Origin: an uncultured Pseudomonadota bacterium
GTDB taxonomy: Bacteria > Pseudomonadota > Gammaproteobacteria > Ga0077536
Reading direction: 5' to 3'
DNA length: 64,000 nucleotides
NCBI GenBank assembly: GCA_903825645.1
Contig: CAIKBL010000051.1
Coordinates: forward strand, 248,001-312,000
Positions 1-8,771 of this stretch are shown one piece after another (within the stretch, counting starts at the first letter, position 1; every line of letters begins with the position of its first letter). The notes under the pieces were generated by a model. It ran no database searches. It had not been told where the DNA came from and saw only the letters and a list, made by a program, of their open reading frames with translations. A program made the translations under genes and the position numbers.

Positions 1-370
1 ATGCTTCAACCGGCTGTGAGCCACCGGATACGTAGATTTTCGTATTCTTCTCACTCATCCGGGTTCGCGTTAACTGGAAGTGCGAGACGGCACGTGGCGT
101 CGGGTCTACCAAGACAACCTCCGCATTAAAGCGCGCTGCAAACTCCATATCGAAAGAAACGTCTTCGCCAGCGCCACAACTCACCATCAATGACTTGTTT
201 AACGATTCAGTCTCCGCGAAGGTCCACCCTCCATATTCGGACCCCAGTCTTATTAGACGTTGATCGTGAGCCGAAACGGGCAATTTCGGTTCCGAATTTA
301 GAAAAAAAACCCTAATTTTTCGCAGAGTTCGATACGTTAGTCTCAAATAGTATTTTATTTTTTTTATCAT
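1..370 (-). CDS. FkbM-like SAM methyltransferase, N-terminal fragment
   Basis: The reading frame opens at the ATG at 370-368 and stays open to position 1, so the gene is cut by the window edge and about 123 residues are visible. The N-terminus is basic (MIKKIKYYLR) with no signal peptide. Further in, VSCGAGEDVSFD is followed by VVLVDPTPRAVSHF. This glycine-rich loop followed by an acidic strand is typical of FkbM-family O-methyltransferases that decorate surface sugars. It is the last visible gene of the exopolysaccharide operon, 144 bases after the WecA-like gene. That gap is strongly AT-rich, so the gene may have its own promoter. The family call rests on the N-terminus only; another Rossmann methyltransferase is possible. 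Confidence 0.7.
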   Translation of the reverse strand, partial: MIKKIKYYLRLTYRTLRKIRVFFLNSEPKLPVSAHDQRLIRLGSEYGGWTFAETESLNKSLMVSCGAGEDVSFDMEFAARFNAEVVLVDPTPRAVSHFQLTRTRMSEKNTKIYVSGGSQPVEA

Positions 371-514
371 TTTTTCTTAATCTAAAAAAAATTATTCGCT
401 AGTAGACATCAACAATAAATTTGCGATTTTTTTTCTGGACGGCACGATAGGTAGATTTCATGAAAGGATGATGGGATTTAAAGGCATCCTGATTTTTTTA
501 AAAAATACAGCCCG

Positions 515-2155
515 TCACCAGCCGAAACCTCCGATAGCAACAATAAGCGCGATCGTGGCCGTAGCCAAACGAAAGAGGGAAACGTATTTCGTGGCATTTA
601 GGACCAGACATTCTAGAGAGTAATAAAGCACAATCGATTTTGATGCGACTTCAGAGACAATCCCGGTTTGGATCCCTAAATGAGGGATGTTGGGGATAAC
701 AAAAACCGCAAACAACACCAACACATCCATAGAAGTGACACGGAATGCCTGATTCTCGGAGAATTTAAAAGCAGCAAGAACACATAACGCCAGCGTAGCA
801 AAAATGGCATCCTCCAGAAATTTAGATCCTAAAGAACCGGCCCCCGTCACAACATGAAAATAGACAATCGTCGCGATTAGGGTCCCTGCAGAGAGACGTT
901 CGTAAACGGTTATTTTCTTTTGCGGCTCTCTAGCGAGAAATAGAAGAATCGACAAGGCGAGAATAACCAAGCTGATGAACTGGATATCTGGCGGAAACCG
1001 ACCGGCTTTGAATGCGGCTAATGCCAAATAGGCGGGCACAAGCGTCGAGATGATCCATACAGGGTATTTGGTTAAGTTGCCTTGCGCCTTAATCCTTCGC
1101 ACAAAATCTCCCAGCTTCCGCCCCTGCCGAGCCCCGCCAAATGCAATCTTGGTAACCTTTCGACCGGCCATCACCTTGAAGGCGACAAGTACGACAGCCG
1201 AAAAAACAAGATAGAAGGCAATATTCCAAGCGTCGGGAAAATATCGCAGATAGACTGATCCGACCACCAACAAAACCTGCGCGAAATAAATCAATACGAC
1301 CGCTTCGTAATGATCAAAGCCGAGAGCGAGAAGTTTATGGTGCAGGTGATTCCGATCAGGAGAAAAAGGAGACCGACCTGCACGGACCCTCTGCGTCATG
1401 ACGACAAGCGTATCTAGGAGCGGGATCCCAAGCAGTGGGAACGCCAGCGAAGGGCTAAGCGCAGAATTACTGTTTTGGGTCACGAGGATTACCAGCACTC
1501 CAGCCGAAAAGCCGAGAAACTGGCTACCCGAATCCCCCATGAAGACCTGTGCTGGATGCGTGTTATATCGTAAAAAACCGATAATCGTACCCAAAATCGC
1601 TCCGGCCATGATGAAGACATCGACATCACCAGAAAGATAGGCGAGAAGGCACACGCCAGCGACCGTGATGAAAGTAGTGCCACCCGCCAACCCATCCAAA
1701 CCGTCGGCAAGATTAACTGCGTTGGTTATCCCTAGAAGAGAAAAATACGTAAGCGCAATACACACCCCAGTGGGCAAGGGCTCGGCCAGACGAAAAGGCA
1801 CGAACTGTATACCGATATGGCCATAAAAGATGACAACCGAAATCGCCATGATCTGACCCAAAAACTTGATTCTATAATTAAGCGATTTTCGATCGTCCCA
1901 CACGCCGAAAATAAGAATGATAATTGACCCCGCTAAGATACTCGCGTTTCCTGGGTTATTCGGCAGAAAAGCCGCGCAGGATACGAGGAATCCCGCGATC
2001 ATCGCGATACCACCTACCCTGGGAACCGGTTTCTCATGTACCTTACGCGTGTCCGGGATATCAACAAGCAGCAACCGTTTGCCTAGTTTAGTCACCGGGG
2101 GGATGAGGCCCATCGTGATGAGCATCGCTACAATCAGCACAAAGACCGCATTCAT
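515..2155 (-). CDS. WecA/MraY-family undecaprenyl-phosphate sugar-1-phosphate transferase
   Basis: This polytopic membrane protein of 546 residues would load the first sugar phosphate onto undecaprenyl phosphate to start repeat-unit assembly. The family motifs are visible: KVHEKPVPRVGGIAM near residue 40, NLADGLDGLAGG near 150 with the Asp-rich Mg site, FMGDSGSQFLG near 205 and the cytoplasmic HHKL loop (RNHLHHKLLALG) near 270. The family is usually about 350 residues. The extra C-terminal part of roughly 190 residues adds about six more hydrophobic segments, a form seen in some exopolysaccharide loci. The start ATG lies 5 bases after the exosortase stop, so the two are probably co-transcribed. 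GlcNAc-1-P is the likeliest substrate because wecB is in the same locus, but this is inference. Confidence 0.88.
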   Translation of the reverse strand: MNAVFVLIVAMLITMGLIPPVTKLGKRLLLVDIPDTRKVHEKPVPRVGGIAMIAGFLVSCAAFLPNNPGNASILAGSIIILIFGVWDDRKSLNYRIKFLGQIMAISVVIFYGHIGIQFVPFRLAEPLPTGVCIALTYFSLLGITNAVNLADGLDGLAGGTTFITVAGVCLLAYLSGDVDVFIMAGAILGTIIGFLRYNTHPAQVFMGDSGSQFLGFSAGVLVILVTQNSNSALSPSLAFPLLGIPLLDTLVVMTQRVRAGRSPFSPDRNHLHHKLLALGFDHYEAVVLIYFAQVLLVVGSVYLRYFPDAWNIAFYLVFSAVVLVAFKVMAGRKVTKIAFGGARQGRKLGDFVRRIKAQGNLTKYPVWIISTLVPAYLALAAFKAGRFPPDIQFISLVILALSILLFLAREPQKKITVYERLSAGTLIATIVYFHVVTGAGSLGSKFLEDAIFATLALCVLAAFKFSENQAFRVTSMDVLVLFAVFVIPNIPHLGIQTGIVSEVASKSIVLYYSLECLVLNATKYVSLFRLATATIALIVAIGGFGW

Positions 2156-2160
2156 CGAAA

Positions 2161-3726
2161 TCAGTCCGGGACGTATTCTGGCAAAAGGGGACTGATCTTG
2201 GCCGCGAAGTCGGATAGCCGAGCCTCATAGTCCGGAAGATCAGCGTCGGGGGGGAGGAGCATCACCAGACGAATCAGGGCGCCGTCGGTTCGGTTTTTCA
2301 CCAACGCATCTTCCAAGAGATCCCATTTAACCAAGAACTCGTTTGTGAGTATCCGACCTCTCTCCTGAAACCAGTAGTAAACCAATTCCCTCTGGTCGCC
2401 TTGGCTGATCAAGACTCGATTAACCCGTAACGCACGACCGCGATGCGACGCTGTTGGGAGGGTGACTTGGTCTATGGCTTCGATCTTCCATCCGCCCCCA
2501 GGCAGGCAGGAGCGCGGTGAATGCACCGACTCGCCTTTTCGTTGCGACTCATAATAGGCCGCATAGAAATTAATAAGATGGCCCTTTCCGTCTGTGTAAT
2601 TCACGAGGCTATAGTCTGTGAATTTCAGCGCTTCTATAAAAACTTCTTCAAGCTTCTCGGTCGTTCCATGCCAAACCCCAATCCGTACCGGAAATTCCGT
2701 GAACATCCGTCGGAGTGGGACAGCCTCCTGCCGCCCGGGAAGGACCATCGTTGCGACCAGCGCCACCAGCACGAGCAGGCTACTTATGTAGAGACTTCCG
2801 GAGATCCGTCTTCGTGTTACGGTTTCGGGCCTCGCGGGCTGAACAGGATCATGACCGAACACGTGTGCCAACGAGCGCCTGTCTCCCGTGAGACGCATCA
2901 AGATGATCATTTCGATGAACAAAATAGCGAAGCAGGCCATGAAAATGACCCAGCCCTCGAAATAGTGAAGAAAGCCCTCAGCCATTTTCTGCCCCCAATG
3001 ACTTACGAGCACTCCGATGGCACCGATCCGAAAGCTATTCATGAGAACCGTGATGGGAATCGTCGTCGCAAAAATAAGTGCTCGCTTCCATAAGGCTGTT
3101 TTGAAAAGATAGGCGACGATAAATCCCAATGTCATCAGAGGGAACAGGTATCTCAGCCCGCTACAAGCCTCAACAACCTGTAATTTGAAAGAACCAAGAT
3201 CAATTACGTTCCCTTCGAGAAAAACACTAATTCCCAAACCTCTTATGACTAAAACCCCGATTTCGGACGAAAGCAGTTGTAACGCCGCCGATAAATTATT
3301 GAAAATAAAATTGGGTAGCGGAATCATGAAGAAAAGAATTAAAAGCGGCGTGAATATTCTCTTGAATATATGGATACCAACCGTGCTAAAAATTAAGCCG
3401 TAGACAATCACTAAAAACGCATATTGTGTAATAACAAAAAGCGCACTCAATTCGCCAGCAAAAAAAATAATTATTCCCGCAGAAACAATCCATGGGCCGA
3501 TCTTCGTGTCGACAAAAGACAGCCTTCTAATTTCTGGTCCTTTTATCCAGATGAGGTAGAGACTAATAACCGGAATGAGCGGGGCATGACTATATTCCGC
3601 TTGACCAAACCAGAACTGTGCCATGAACTCCAACCCGGCCCGACAGAGCAGACCCGCACACAGAAGCGACCCTGCCAGCAGGGCAATCGGGCCACTTAAA
3701 AGAGTGTCCGAGGATATTCGATTCAT
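2161..3726 (-). CDS. Exosortase fused to EpsI domain (XrtD/XrtA type)
   Basis: The 521-residue protein has an N-terminal exosortase with about eight membrane helices (residues 1-285) and a C-terminal EpsI domain (about 320-521). Exosortases are membrane cysteine transpeptidases that sort proteins ending in a short motif, a helix and basic residues. The likely catalytic residues are visible: Cys188 in VEACSGLRYL, Arg233 in NSFRIG and His254 in GFLHYFEGW. The EpsI part carries the conserved HSPRSCLPGGGW near residue 410. The fused EpsI and the AEGFLHYFEGW stretch resemble, from memory, the VPLPA-CTERM exosortase XrtD more than XrtA, although the surrounding genes are those usually labelled XrtA-associated. 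No protein with a sorting tail is visible in the window. Confidence 0.85.
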   Translation of the reverse strand: MNRISSDTLLSGPIALLAGSLLCAGLLCRAGLEFMAQFWFGQAEYSHAPLIPVISLYLIWIKGPEIRRLSFVDTKIGPWIVSAGIIIFFAGELSALFVITQYAFLVIVYGLIFSTVGIHIFKRIFTPLLILFFMIPLPNFIFNNLSAALQLLSSEIGVLVIRGLGISVFLEGNVIDLGSFKLQVVEACSGLRYLFPLMTLGFIVAYLFKTALWKRALIFATTIPITVLMNSFRIGAIGVLVSHWGQKMAEGFLHYFEGWVIFMACFAILFIEMIILMRLTGDRRSLAHVFGHDPVQPARPETVTRRRISGSLYISSLLVLVALVATMVLPGRQEAVPLRRMFTEFPVRIGVWHGTTEKLEEVFIEALKFTDYSLVNYTDGKGHLINFYAAYYESQRKGESVHSPRSCLPGGGWKIEAIDQVTLPTASHRGRALRVNRVLISQGDQRELVYYWFQERGRILTNEFLVKWDLLEDALVKNRTDGALIRLVMLLPPDADLPDYEARLSDFAAKISPLLPEYVPD

Positions 3727-3785
3727 TCTCTTTTTAATGCTCTTTTTAAAGCCACTTCGCGTGGCGGCGAAGGTGCCCGTTTGAA

Positions 3786-5039
3786 CTACACAAAGTATTT
3801 TCTCCGCTTCAACCTCAACTCTTCTGCCTGGTACTGAGGTGTGCCTGCGAGATTAGAACCAAGACCAAAAGCGATCAAAATCATGAACGAAACTGGATTG
3901 CCAACATTGACCAGATATCGCTCAAACATGATCAAGATCAGATATCCTCCAACCAAGCCCGTGAGCACCCACACTACCCTCTCGGATAACGGGTCACGCC
4001 TACGCACAAAGCTCTCTTTGAGGAGCACCACCGCTAACAAAAAAAACGCCGAGACGATAGCCAATCCACCGAAGATTCCAACGTCCGCGAAGGTCGCGAT
4101 GTACCCGTTATGGGCTGAGGACGCCCCTTCCATAAAATATTGGTGCGCACGAAACCCTACGCCGAGGAATGGATGTTCGAGGAATATATGCAGGCCTTTT
4201 CCCCACAGATAGAGTCGCCCGCTTCCGCCTGTAGATACCCCGCGGTAGCTGTCGGTGAATAGAAAAAACGAATCTGCCAGTTTTGAAATTGGACTCGAAA
4301 AAAAAAGTGCAAGAATAAGACCGCCGCAAAGCACGAGCCAGAGAACCGATAATTTTCTGACCAATTTCAAGGAAGAAACATAGGCAAAAAAGTAAATGGA
4401 GAGTGCAAGCAACAAACCGACCGCGGCGGCCCGGGATCCCGATAAATAGATTGAGAGAACGGAAGTTCCGACGCAAAGCAGCCTCGTGAGAATATTTCCC
4501 CACGCCAGACCGCAAACACCAACCGAAAAACCAATCATCCCAAGGGAATTGGGATTGCCGATACCAGACCAGTCCCCGAGGCGGAACCCGGGGTGATATT
4601 CCCACCGCATCAAGATGAGCATGGTGGACGCCATGAAAATAGCGTAAAGCTTGATGAGTCCCAAAATCTCACGAAAGGGAACCCTAACCCCAATGCGATA
4701 ACCAATGAATGTGCCGATGCTGGTAGCCGCCCAATATCCCCAAGACTGGTACGGAATTGGACTTACGGCACACGAAAATAGCGAGACACCTAGGTAGGTG
4801 ATAAAAAGCCGGTGGAACCAAGGATTGAAACGCGCCCTACCGCGTTTATTTTTCAGGCCGGGTATAAAAATAATGGGCCACAACGCGGCACTGGATAGAA
4901 TAACCAACGGGAAAAATGAGTCGCCGGAGCTCCGGAGATTTAAATAAGATTGCGCCCAGAACACCCCGCACAGCCATAAAGCAAGCACAACGGTCTCCCA
5001 TCCGTATGAAGCTGTTCCGGGCGTATGGTTCCGTGGCAT
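3786..5039 (-). CDS. O-antigen polymerase/ligase-like membrane protein (Wzy/WaaL family)
   Basis: The 417-residue protein has about eleven to twelve hydrophobic segments and the Wzy_C layout. SGIGNPNSLGMIG near residue 150 is followed by LSGSRAAAVGLLLALS near 205. A periplasmic loop then has WGKGLHIFLEHPFLGVGF and SSAHNGYIATFADVGIFGG near 290-320. The paired PFLGVG/HNGYI signature is the hallmark of the family. In this locus it most likely polymerises lipid-linked repeat units in the periplasm. A ligase role cannot be excluded by sequence. It lies 59 bases upstream of the exosortase in the same operon. Confidence 0.82.
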   Translation of the reverse strand: MPRNHTPGTASYGWETVVLALWLCGVFWAQSYLNLRSSGDSFFPLVILSSAALWPIIFIPGLKNKRGRARFNPWFHRLFITYLGVSLFSCAVSPIPYQSWGYWAATSIGTFIGYRIGVRVPFREILGLIKLYAIFMASTMLILMRWEYHPGFRLGDWSGIGNPNSLGMIGFSVGVCGLAWGNILTRLLCVGTSVLSIYLSGSRAAAVGLLLALSIYFFAYVSSLKLVRKLSVLWLVLCGGLILALFFSSPISKLADSFFLFTDSYRGVSTGGSGRLYLWGKGLHIFLEHPFLGVGFRAHQYFMEGASSAHNGYIATFADVGIFGGLAIVSAFFLLAVVLLKESFVRRRDPLSERVVWVLTGLVGGYLILIMFERYLVNVGNPVSFMILIAFGLGSNLAGTPQYQAEELRLKRRKYFV

Positions 5040-5150
5040 AAATACGATTGCGTTTCTCAGTCTATCCCAGGGTCGAAAAACATGGAGGTCGAGTAAAAAA
5101 AACCGACCGAGGTTGGCCGGACGCTCCCTTGCGTGCCGCGGCTCGAGATT

Positions 5151-6389
5151 TCATCGTCCCCGCCGAGCTTTTAGAACCCTGTCAATGGCGCTCCGATACG
5201 TTTCGCGGTATTTCCCGGCAATACCGTCGGTGGCCCATTTCCCCCTCGAATGACGGGCAAGTGCTTCCGCGATTTCGGAGGTTTTCCCGGACGGTAGCGT
5301 CTTAGCCATCAATTTGGCGAGCTCCGCCGTTGCTCCCGCTTTCACCGTGCCACCGTACTGCGGATGCACCTGGCTACGGATCCCACCCGTGTCATAGCCG
5401 AAGACAGGTGTTCCGCAAGAGAGACTCTCTATGGCCGTATTTGGATAATTATCGAATAGAGATGGAACTACCAATACGTCAGCCATCGAGTAGTAATCAG
5501 CTAGACCAGCGGGATCAGTTATGTCCCCCACCGAAATAAACCCGTCAGGTAACCGGCCCGAATTTTTTCCCACGACGATCGCCCGCCACTTGAGTAGACC
5601 AACGATGATCTTAAAGTCCCGATAGCCCTTCAACGGATTTTCGCAGTCGGCTGCCACAAAGAGGGCCACGCGCTCATCGGGTGAAAGCCCATGGTGCCGT
5701 CTGAGTCCTACCACATCCCGGGGTTTGAAATTTCCTGCGTCGACGGGATTAGGAATAACACGAATCTGATCGGGTGGGATCCCCCTTCGAATTGCGAGAT
5801 CTTTAAGCCAATCCGATGGCGTAACCACGACCATATGAGTCAGTCGCGAAAAAAATTCAGTCTTCTCCTCAAATTCCTTCGACGCAAAATCAAGCCAAGC
5901 GGCAGGGTAATAGTGGCGTCTTTTGCAGGTGGAACACCCGCTGGTCCAACCATCACACTCAAACGAAAAGCCGCAACGGCCAGTGACCGCCCACATGTCA
6001 TGCCAAGTCCAGACAACGGGTCTTTCGACGAGCCCCTTGAGCAAGGTAACCCAATCCAAATAGTAGCCATGGAGATTATGCAGGTGCACCACATCGTAAA
6101 AGTGGGCCTCTCGAGTCAGATGACGTGCGAGTCCTCCATCGATGACGAGACGGGAACCGCCGAAGCGAGCAAGCAGTGCGTTCACCTTACGACGAGATTG
6201 TGATCCATGTCCAACGAACACTTCATCGACTTTGGCATCCCCCGCGTGATGCATCGTCACGCGCGTCTGCCCATCCGCCATCAGCCCGTGCGCCAGCGTT
6301 GTCGCCATCTTCGCCGCTCCGCCTGAATTAATGTGCGTATTCACCATAAGCACATTCAGATGCTGTCTTTTCTCAGCTAGATCAATCAT
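5151..6389 (-). CDS. GT4-family glycosyltransferase with cysteine-rich insert
   Basis: A GT-B fold glycosyltransferase of about 412 residues. The N-terminal half has a glycine-rich donor loop (NTHINSGGAAKMATTLAHGL). The C-terminal half has the GT4 signature VVPSLFDNYPNTAIESLSCGTPVFGYDTGG, in which the Glu contacts the nucleotide sugar. Between them WTWHDMWAVTGRCGF begins a four-cysteine insert with spacing C-x5-C-x6-C-x2-C, a pattern found in a WcaC-like subgroup and possibly metal-binding. I chose the ATG at 6389 because GAGG sits four bases before it and it overlaps the preceding stop by one base (TGATG). A GTG one codon earlier at 6392 is the alternative. It acts on the lipid-linked repeat unit in the cytoplasm; the sugar is unknown. 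Confidence 0.85.
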   Translation of the reverse strand: MIDLAEKRQHLNVLMVNTHINSGGAAKMATTLAHGLMADGQTRVTMHHAGDAKVDEVFVGHGSQSRRKVNALLARFGGSRLVIDGGLARHLTREAHFYDVVHLHNLHGYYLDWVTLLKGLVERPVVWTWHDMWAVTGRCGFSFECDGWTSGCSTCKRRHYYPAAWLDFASKEFEEKTEFFSRLTHMVVVTPSDWLKDLAIRRGIPPDQIRVIPNPVDAGNFKPRDVVGLRRHHGLSPDERVALFVAADCENPLKGYRDFKIIVGLLKWRAIVVGKNSGRLPDGFISVGDITDPAGLADYYSMADVLVVPSLFDNYPNTAIESLSCGTPVFGYDTGGIRSQVHPQYGGTVKAGATAELAKLMAKTLPSGKTSEIAEALARHSRGKWATDGIAGKYRETYRSAIDRVLKARRGR

Positions 6390-7510
6390 CACGCCTCGCA
6401 GAGCGATTTAAAACGCGCCGCCATAACATGGGTATTGTATTTTTCTCGAACTACTGTCCGCGCACGCTCCCGCATTTTAAATAGCTCATCTTGGTCGGCG
6501 AGCGCTTCAACGACTGTTTTCGAAAAGTCATCGGTGTCTTCCATGTTAAAAACCCTGCCAGCGTGACTATCCATGAAGGCCGCGAACTCCGGCATATGAC
6601 GATCGGCGTCGGCGCCCAAAATAGCGGGAAGACCATAGCCATAAGCATGGATAAGCGACAATCCGACACCCGTAGGATGGATTAAAACCTCACTCGACAG
6701 AAACCAGGGCGCGAGCGCCGTTTCATCCATGATTTTTCCCAAGAACCTCACCGTTCCCTGGAGCTGGTTAGCGCGGACAAGTTCGTCCAGATGTTCACGT
6801 TCCGCTCCCTCCCCTATTACACACCACACCAAGTTCGGAAAATCCTTCCTGATCAGGGCCAACATCTTGGGTATTTTTTCGAATCCATTCTTCGGTTCTA
6901 ACCTAGCACAGGACAGCAGTATCTTTTTTCCAGCCAGACCCATCAGCCGTCTCCATTCGTCCAGCCTTTCCGGAGACCACTTGATAAGTTGATCTTCTAT
7001 CAAGCTCTGATCGAGACCATTGTTCATACCAACGATTTTTTTGCCGAAAAACCCTCGGCACTCGAGCATTGATATTTCTCTATCGGTATACGTGAATATA
7101 CGATCAAACATCCGCCACCAGAGAAGTCTCAAGGACTCCGTGAATCGGCTCGCGCCGGCAGTGTGAGCCTGCCCCCAGATGACAACCTGAGTTCCACATA
7201 ATTTTGCAAGGATACTGACAACTACGTTGCTAAATATCCGAGGATTCCCCAGCACAAACAGGACATCAAATTTCCGCAGGAGCTCTAGCCACGGCAGGCA
7301 CTGCCAGCCGCATGCCTCACGAGTAAGCCCAACATACTTCACCAACCTAATCTGTTTCGGGAATTTCGCGTGAACCGTATCAAGAGGAAGACCGGGAATG
7401 GACTGCTGACAAAAAATGGTCAATTTGAGCGTGGGATCTCGAAGCAACTCACGATAGAAACCTTCTCTATAATGAGGCAGGATGTTGGTTACGACAGCGA
7501 CCGATTTCAT
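6389..7510 (-). CDS. GT4-family glycosyltransferase
   Basis: A glycosyltransferase of 373 residues starting MKSVAVVTNILPHYREGFY. The frame is open 63 codons further upstream, but the ATG at 7510 overlaps the stop of the previous gene as ATGA, which fits translational coupling and gives the normal N-terminal strand. Typical GT-B elements follow: KKILLSCARLEPKNGFEKIP near residue 190, VIGEGAEREHLDELV near 230, and VLIHPTGVGLSLIHAYGYGLP near 280 in place of the E-x7-E region. The last of these is a less usual version, with the first Glu apparently replaced. Position in the operon points to repeat-unit assembly; donor and acceptor are not predictable. Confidence 0.8.
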   Translation of the reverse strand: MKSVAVVTNILPHYREGFYRELLRDPTLKLTIFCQQSIPGLPLDTVHAKFPKQIRLVKYVGLTREACGWQCLPWLELLRKFDVLFVLGNPRIFSNVVVSILAKLCGTQVVIWGQAHTAGASRFTESLRLLWWRMFDRIFTYTDREISMLECRGFFGKKIVGMNNGLDQSLIEDQLIKWSPERLDEWRRLMGLAGKKILLSCARLEPKNGFEKIPKMLALIRKDFPNLVWCVIGEGAEREHLDELVRANQLQGTVRFLGKIMDETALAPWFLSSEVLIHPTGVGLSLIHAYGYGLPAILGADADRHMPEFAAFMDSHAGRVFNMEDTDDFSKTVVEALADQDELFKMRERARTVVREKYNTHVMAARFKSLCEA

Positions 7511-8733
7511 TTGTATCCCATGCCGGGGTTGGCAAGGACCCTCATCCATGCAGCCAACGAATTCTCGCGATTGTAAAGCGTGGTCGAGACCTTCCGCGCG
7601 TTCTTGATCATCTCGGACATACCATCCGGATCGTCCGCCAAGCCCCGTACCACTGCAGCTAAGGTGGCCGACTCTCCCTGTGCCACCGACACTCCGCAAC
7701 CATAGCTCGACAGAATTTCCCCAATCTCGCCGCTACTATCACCTACAAATATGACAGGGCAACTTACCGCCAAAACGCCATATAGCTTTGAAGGAACGAT
7801 TAAACCTTCCATCCGTGGATCAAGCGAAATGAGGTGGACATCGGCGACGCTGAGACTCGCACCAAGGCTCTCCAGTGGCTGGTACGGCATGAATTTCATG
7901 TTCTCAAGCCCATTGCCAGTCGCCGCATCCTGTAACTCGTCGTATTTCGCGCCTCCGCCGATAAAAAGAAGCACGATCGAGGACTCGGCTCGCAATAATT
8001 TTGCCGCGCTTAGAAAGGTCTCTGCATCGTGGGCGCGCCCTAGGTTTCCTGAATATCCCACAACGAATTTCCCATCCAGACCCCATTTTTTTTTCAGTGT
8101 CTCCGCTTCCGCGCGATGATTACCGTCAAGCAATCTAGGCCCGACTGTCCAATTCGGAATCACCGTCGCGTGGTCTATGCCTTGTGCCCGAATTTCGCGT
8201 TCCATTAATGAACCGATCACGACATTCGTAGAAGCTCGTCGTAGGCTATAATTGCGCGCACTGTTCAGCGCCTTGAACAGGTGCCGATGTTCACCCGCGG
8301 GAAGCAGTCGCTCTGCCACCTCGGGAAAAAGGTCTTGCAACCAATTGATAAGAAATAAATTTTTCAGGCCAGCGATGAGCGAAATCCCCACGGAAAGTAG
8401 CGGCGGATCTGTTAAGGCTATCACCACATCCCGTGCTCGCGTGGCGCGGAGCAGTGCCAACAATGCAAAAACATAAAAGCTCGCATAGTCAGCAAGTCGG
8501 CCGATGCTGCTACGGCGCCCAAAATTTGTCGACCACACGCGCTTCACGTGCACATTGTTAAAAAAATCCTCGCTCGGAAATTTATGCGAATTCCTTTCAT
8601 AGGCGACACGAGATGAGATAACGAGGACGTCATACCCCTCAGAAGCCACCGCAGTGGTGAGATCGAACAGAATCTGGCTCGTGGCAGAAATGTCGGGGTG
8701 AAAAAAACGATTTACGAATACGAATTTTGGCAT
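7507..8733 (-). CDS. WbuB/WcaI-like GT4 glycosyltransferase
   Basis: The 408-residue protein begins MPKFVFVNRFFHPDISATSQ, the N-terminus of the WbuB/WcaI subgroup that often adds fucosamine or fucose-like sugars. Inside are INWLQDLFPEVAERLLP near residue 130, GKFVVGYSGNLGRAHDAETFL near 225 and the C-terminal VADVHLISLDPRMEGLIVPSKLYGVLA near 305, which corresponds to the nucleotide-binding Glu region. It is a cytoplasmic, membrane-associated GT-B enzyme. It lies between the amidotransferase (38 bases upstream) and the next transferase, which it overlaps by four bases. The sugar specificity suggested by the subgroup is inference. Confidence 0.85.
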   Translation of the reverse strand: MPKFVFVNRFFHPDISATSQILFDLTTAVASEGYDVLVISSRVAYERNSHKFPSEDFFNNVHVKRVWSTNFGRRSSIGRLADYASFYVFALLALLRATRARDVVIALTDPPLLSVGISLIAGLKNLFLINWLQDLFPEVAERLLPAGEHRHLFKALNSARNYSLRRASTNVVIGSLMEREIRAQGIDHATVIPNWTVGPRLLDGNHRAEAETLKKKWGLDGKFVVGYSGNLGRAHDAETFLSAAKLLRAESSIVLLFIGGGAKYDELQDAATGNGLENMKFMPYQPLESLGASLSVADVHLISLDPRMEGLIVPSKLYGVLAVSCPVIFVGDSSGEIGEILSSYGCGVSVAQGESATLAAVVRGLADDPDGMSEMIKNARKVSTTLYNRENSLAAWMRVLANPGMGYK

Positions 8734-8771
8734 GACGTTCTGTTTTGCCTAATTGATGGCCGTACCATGCG

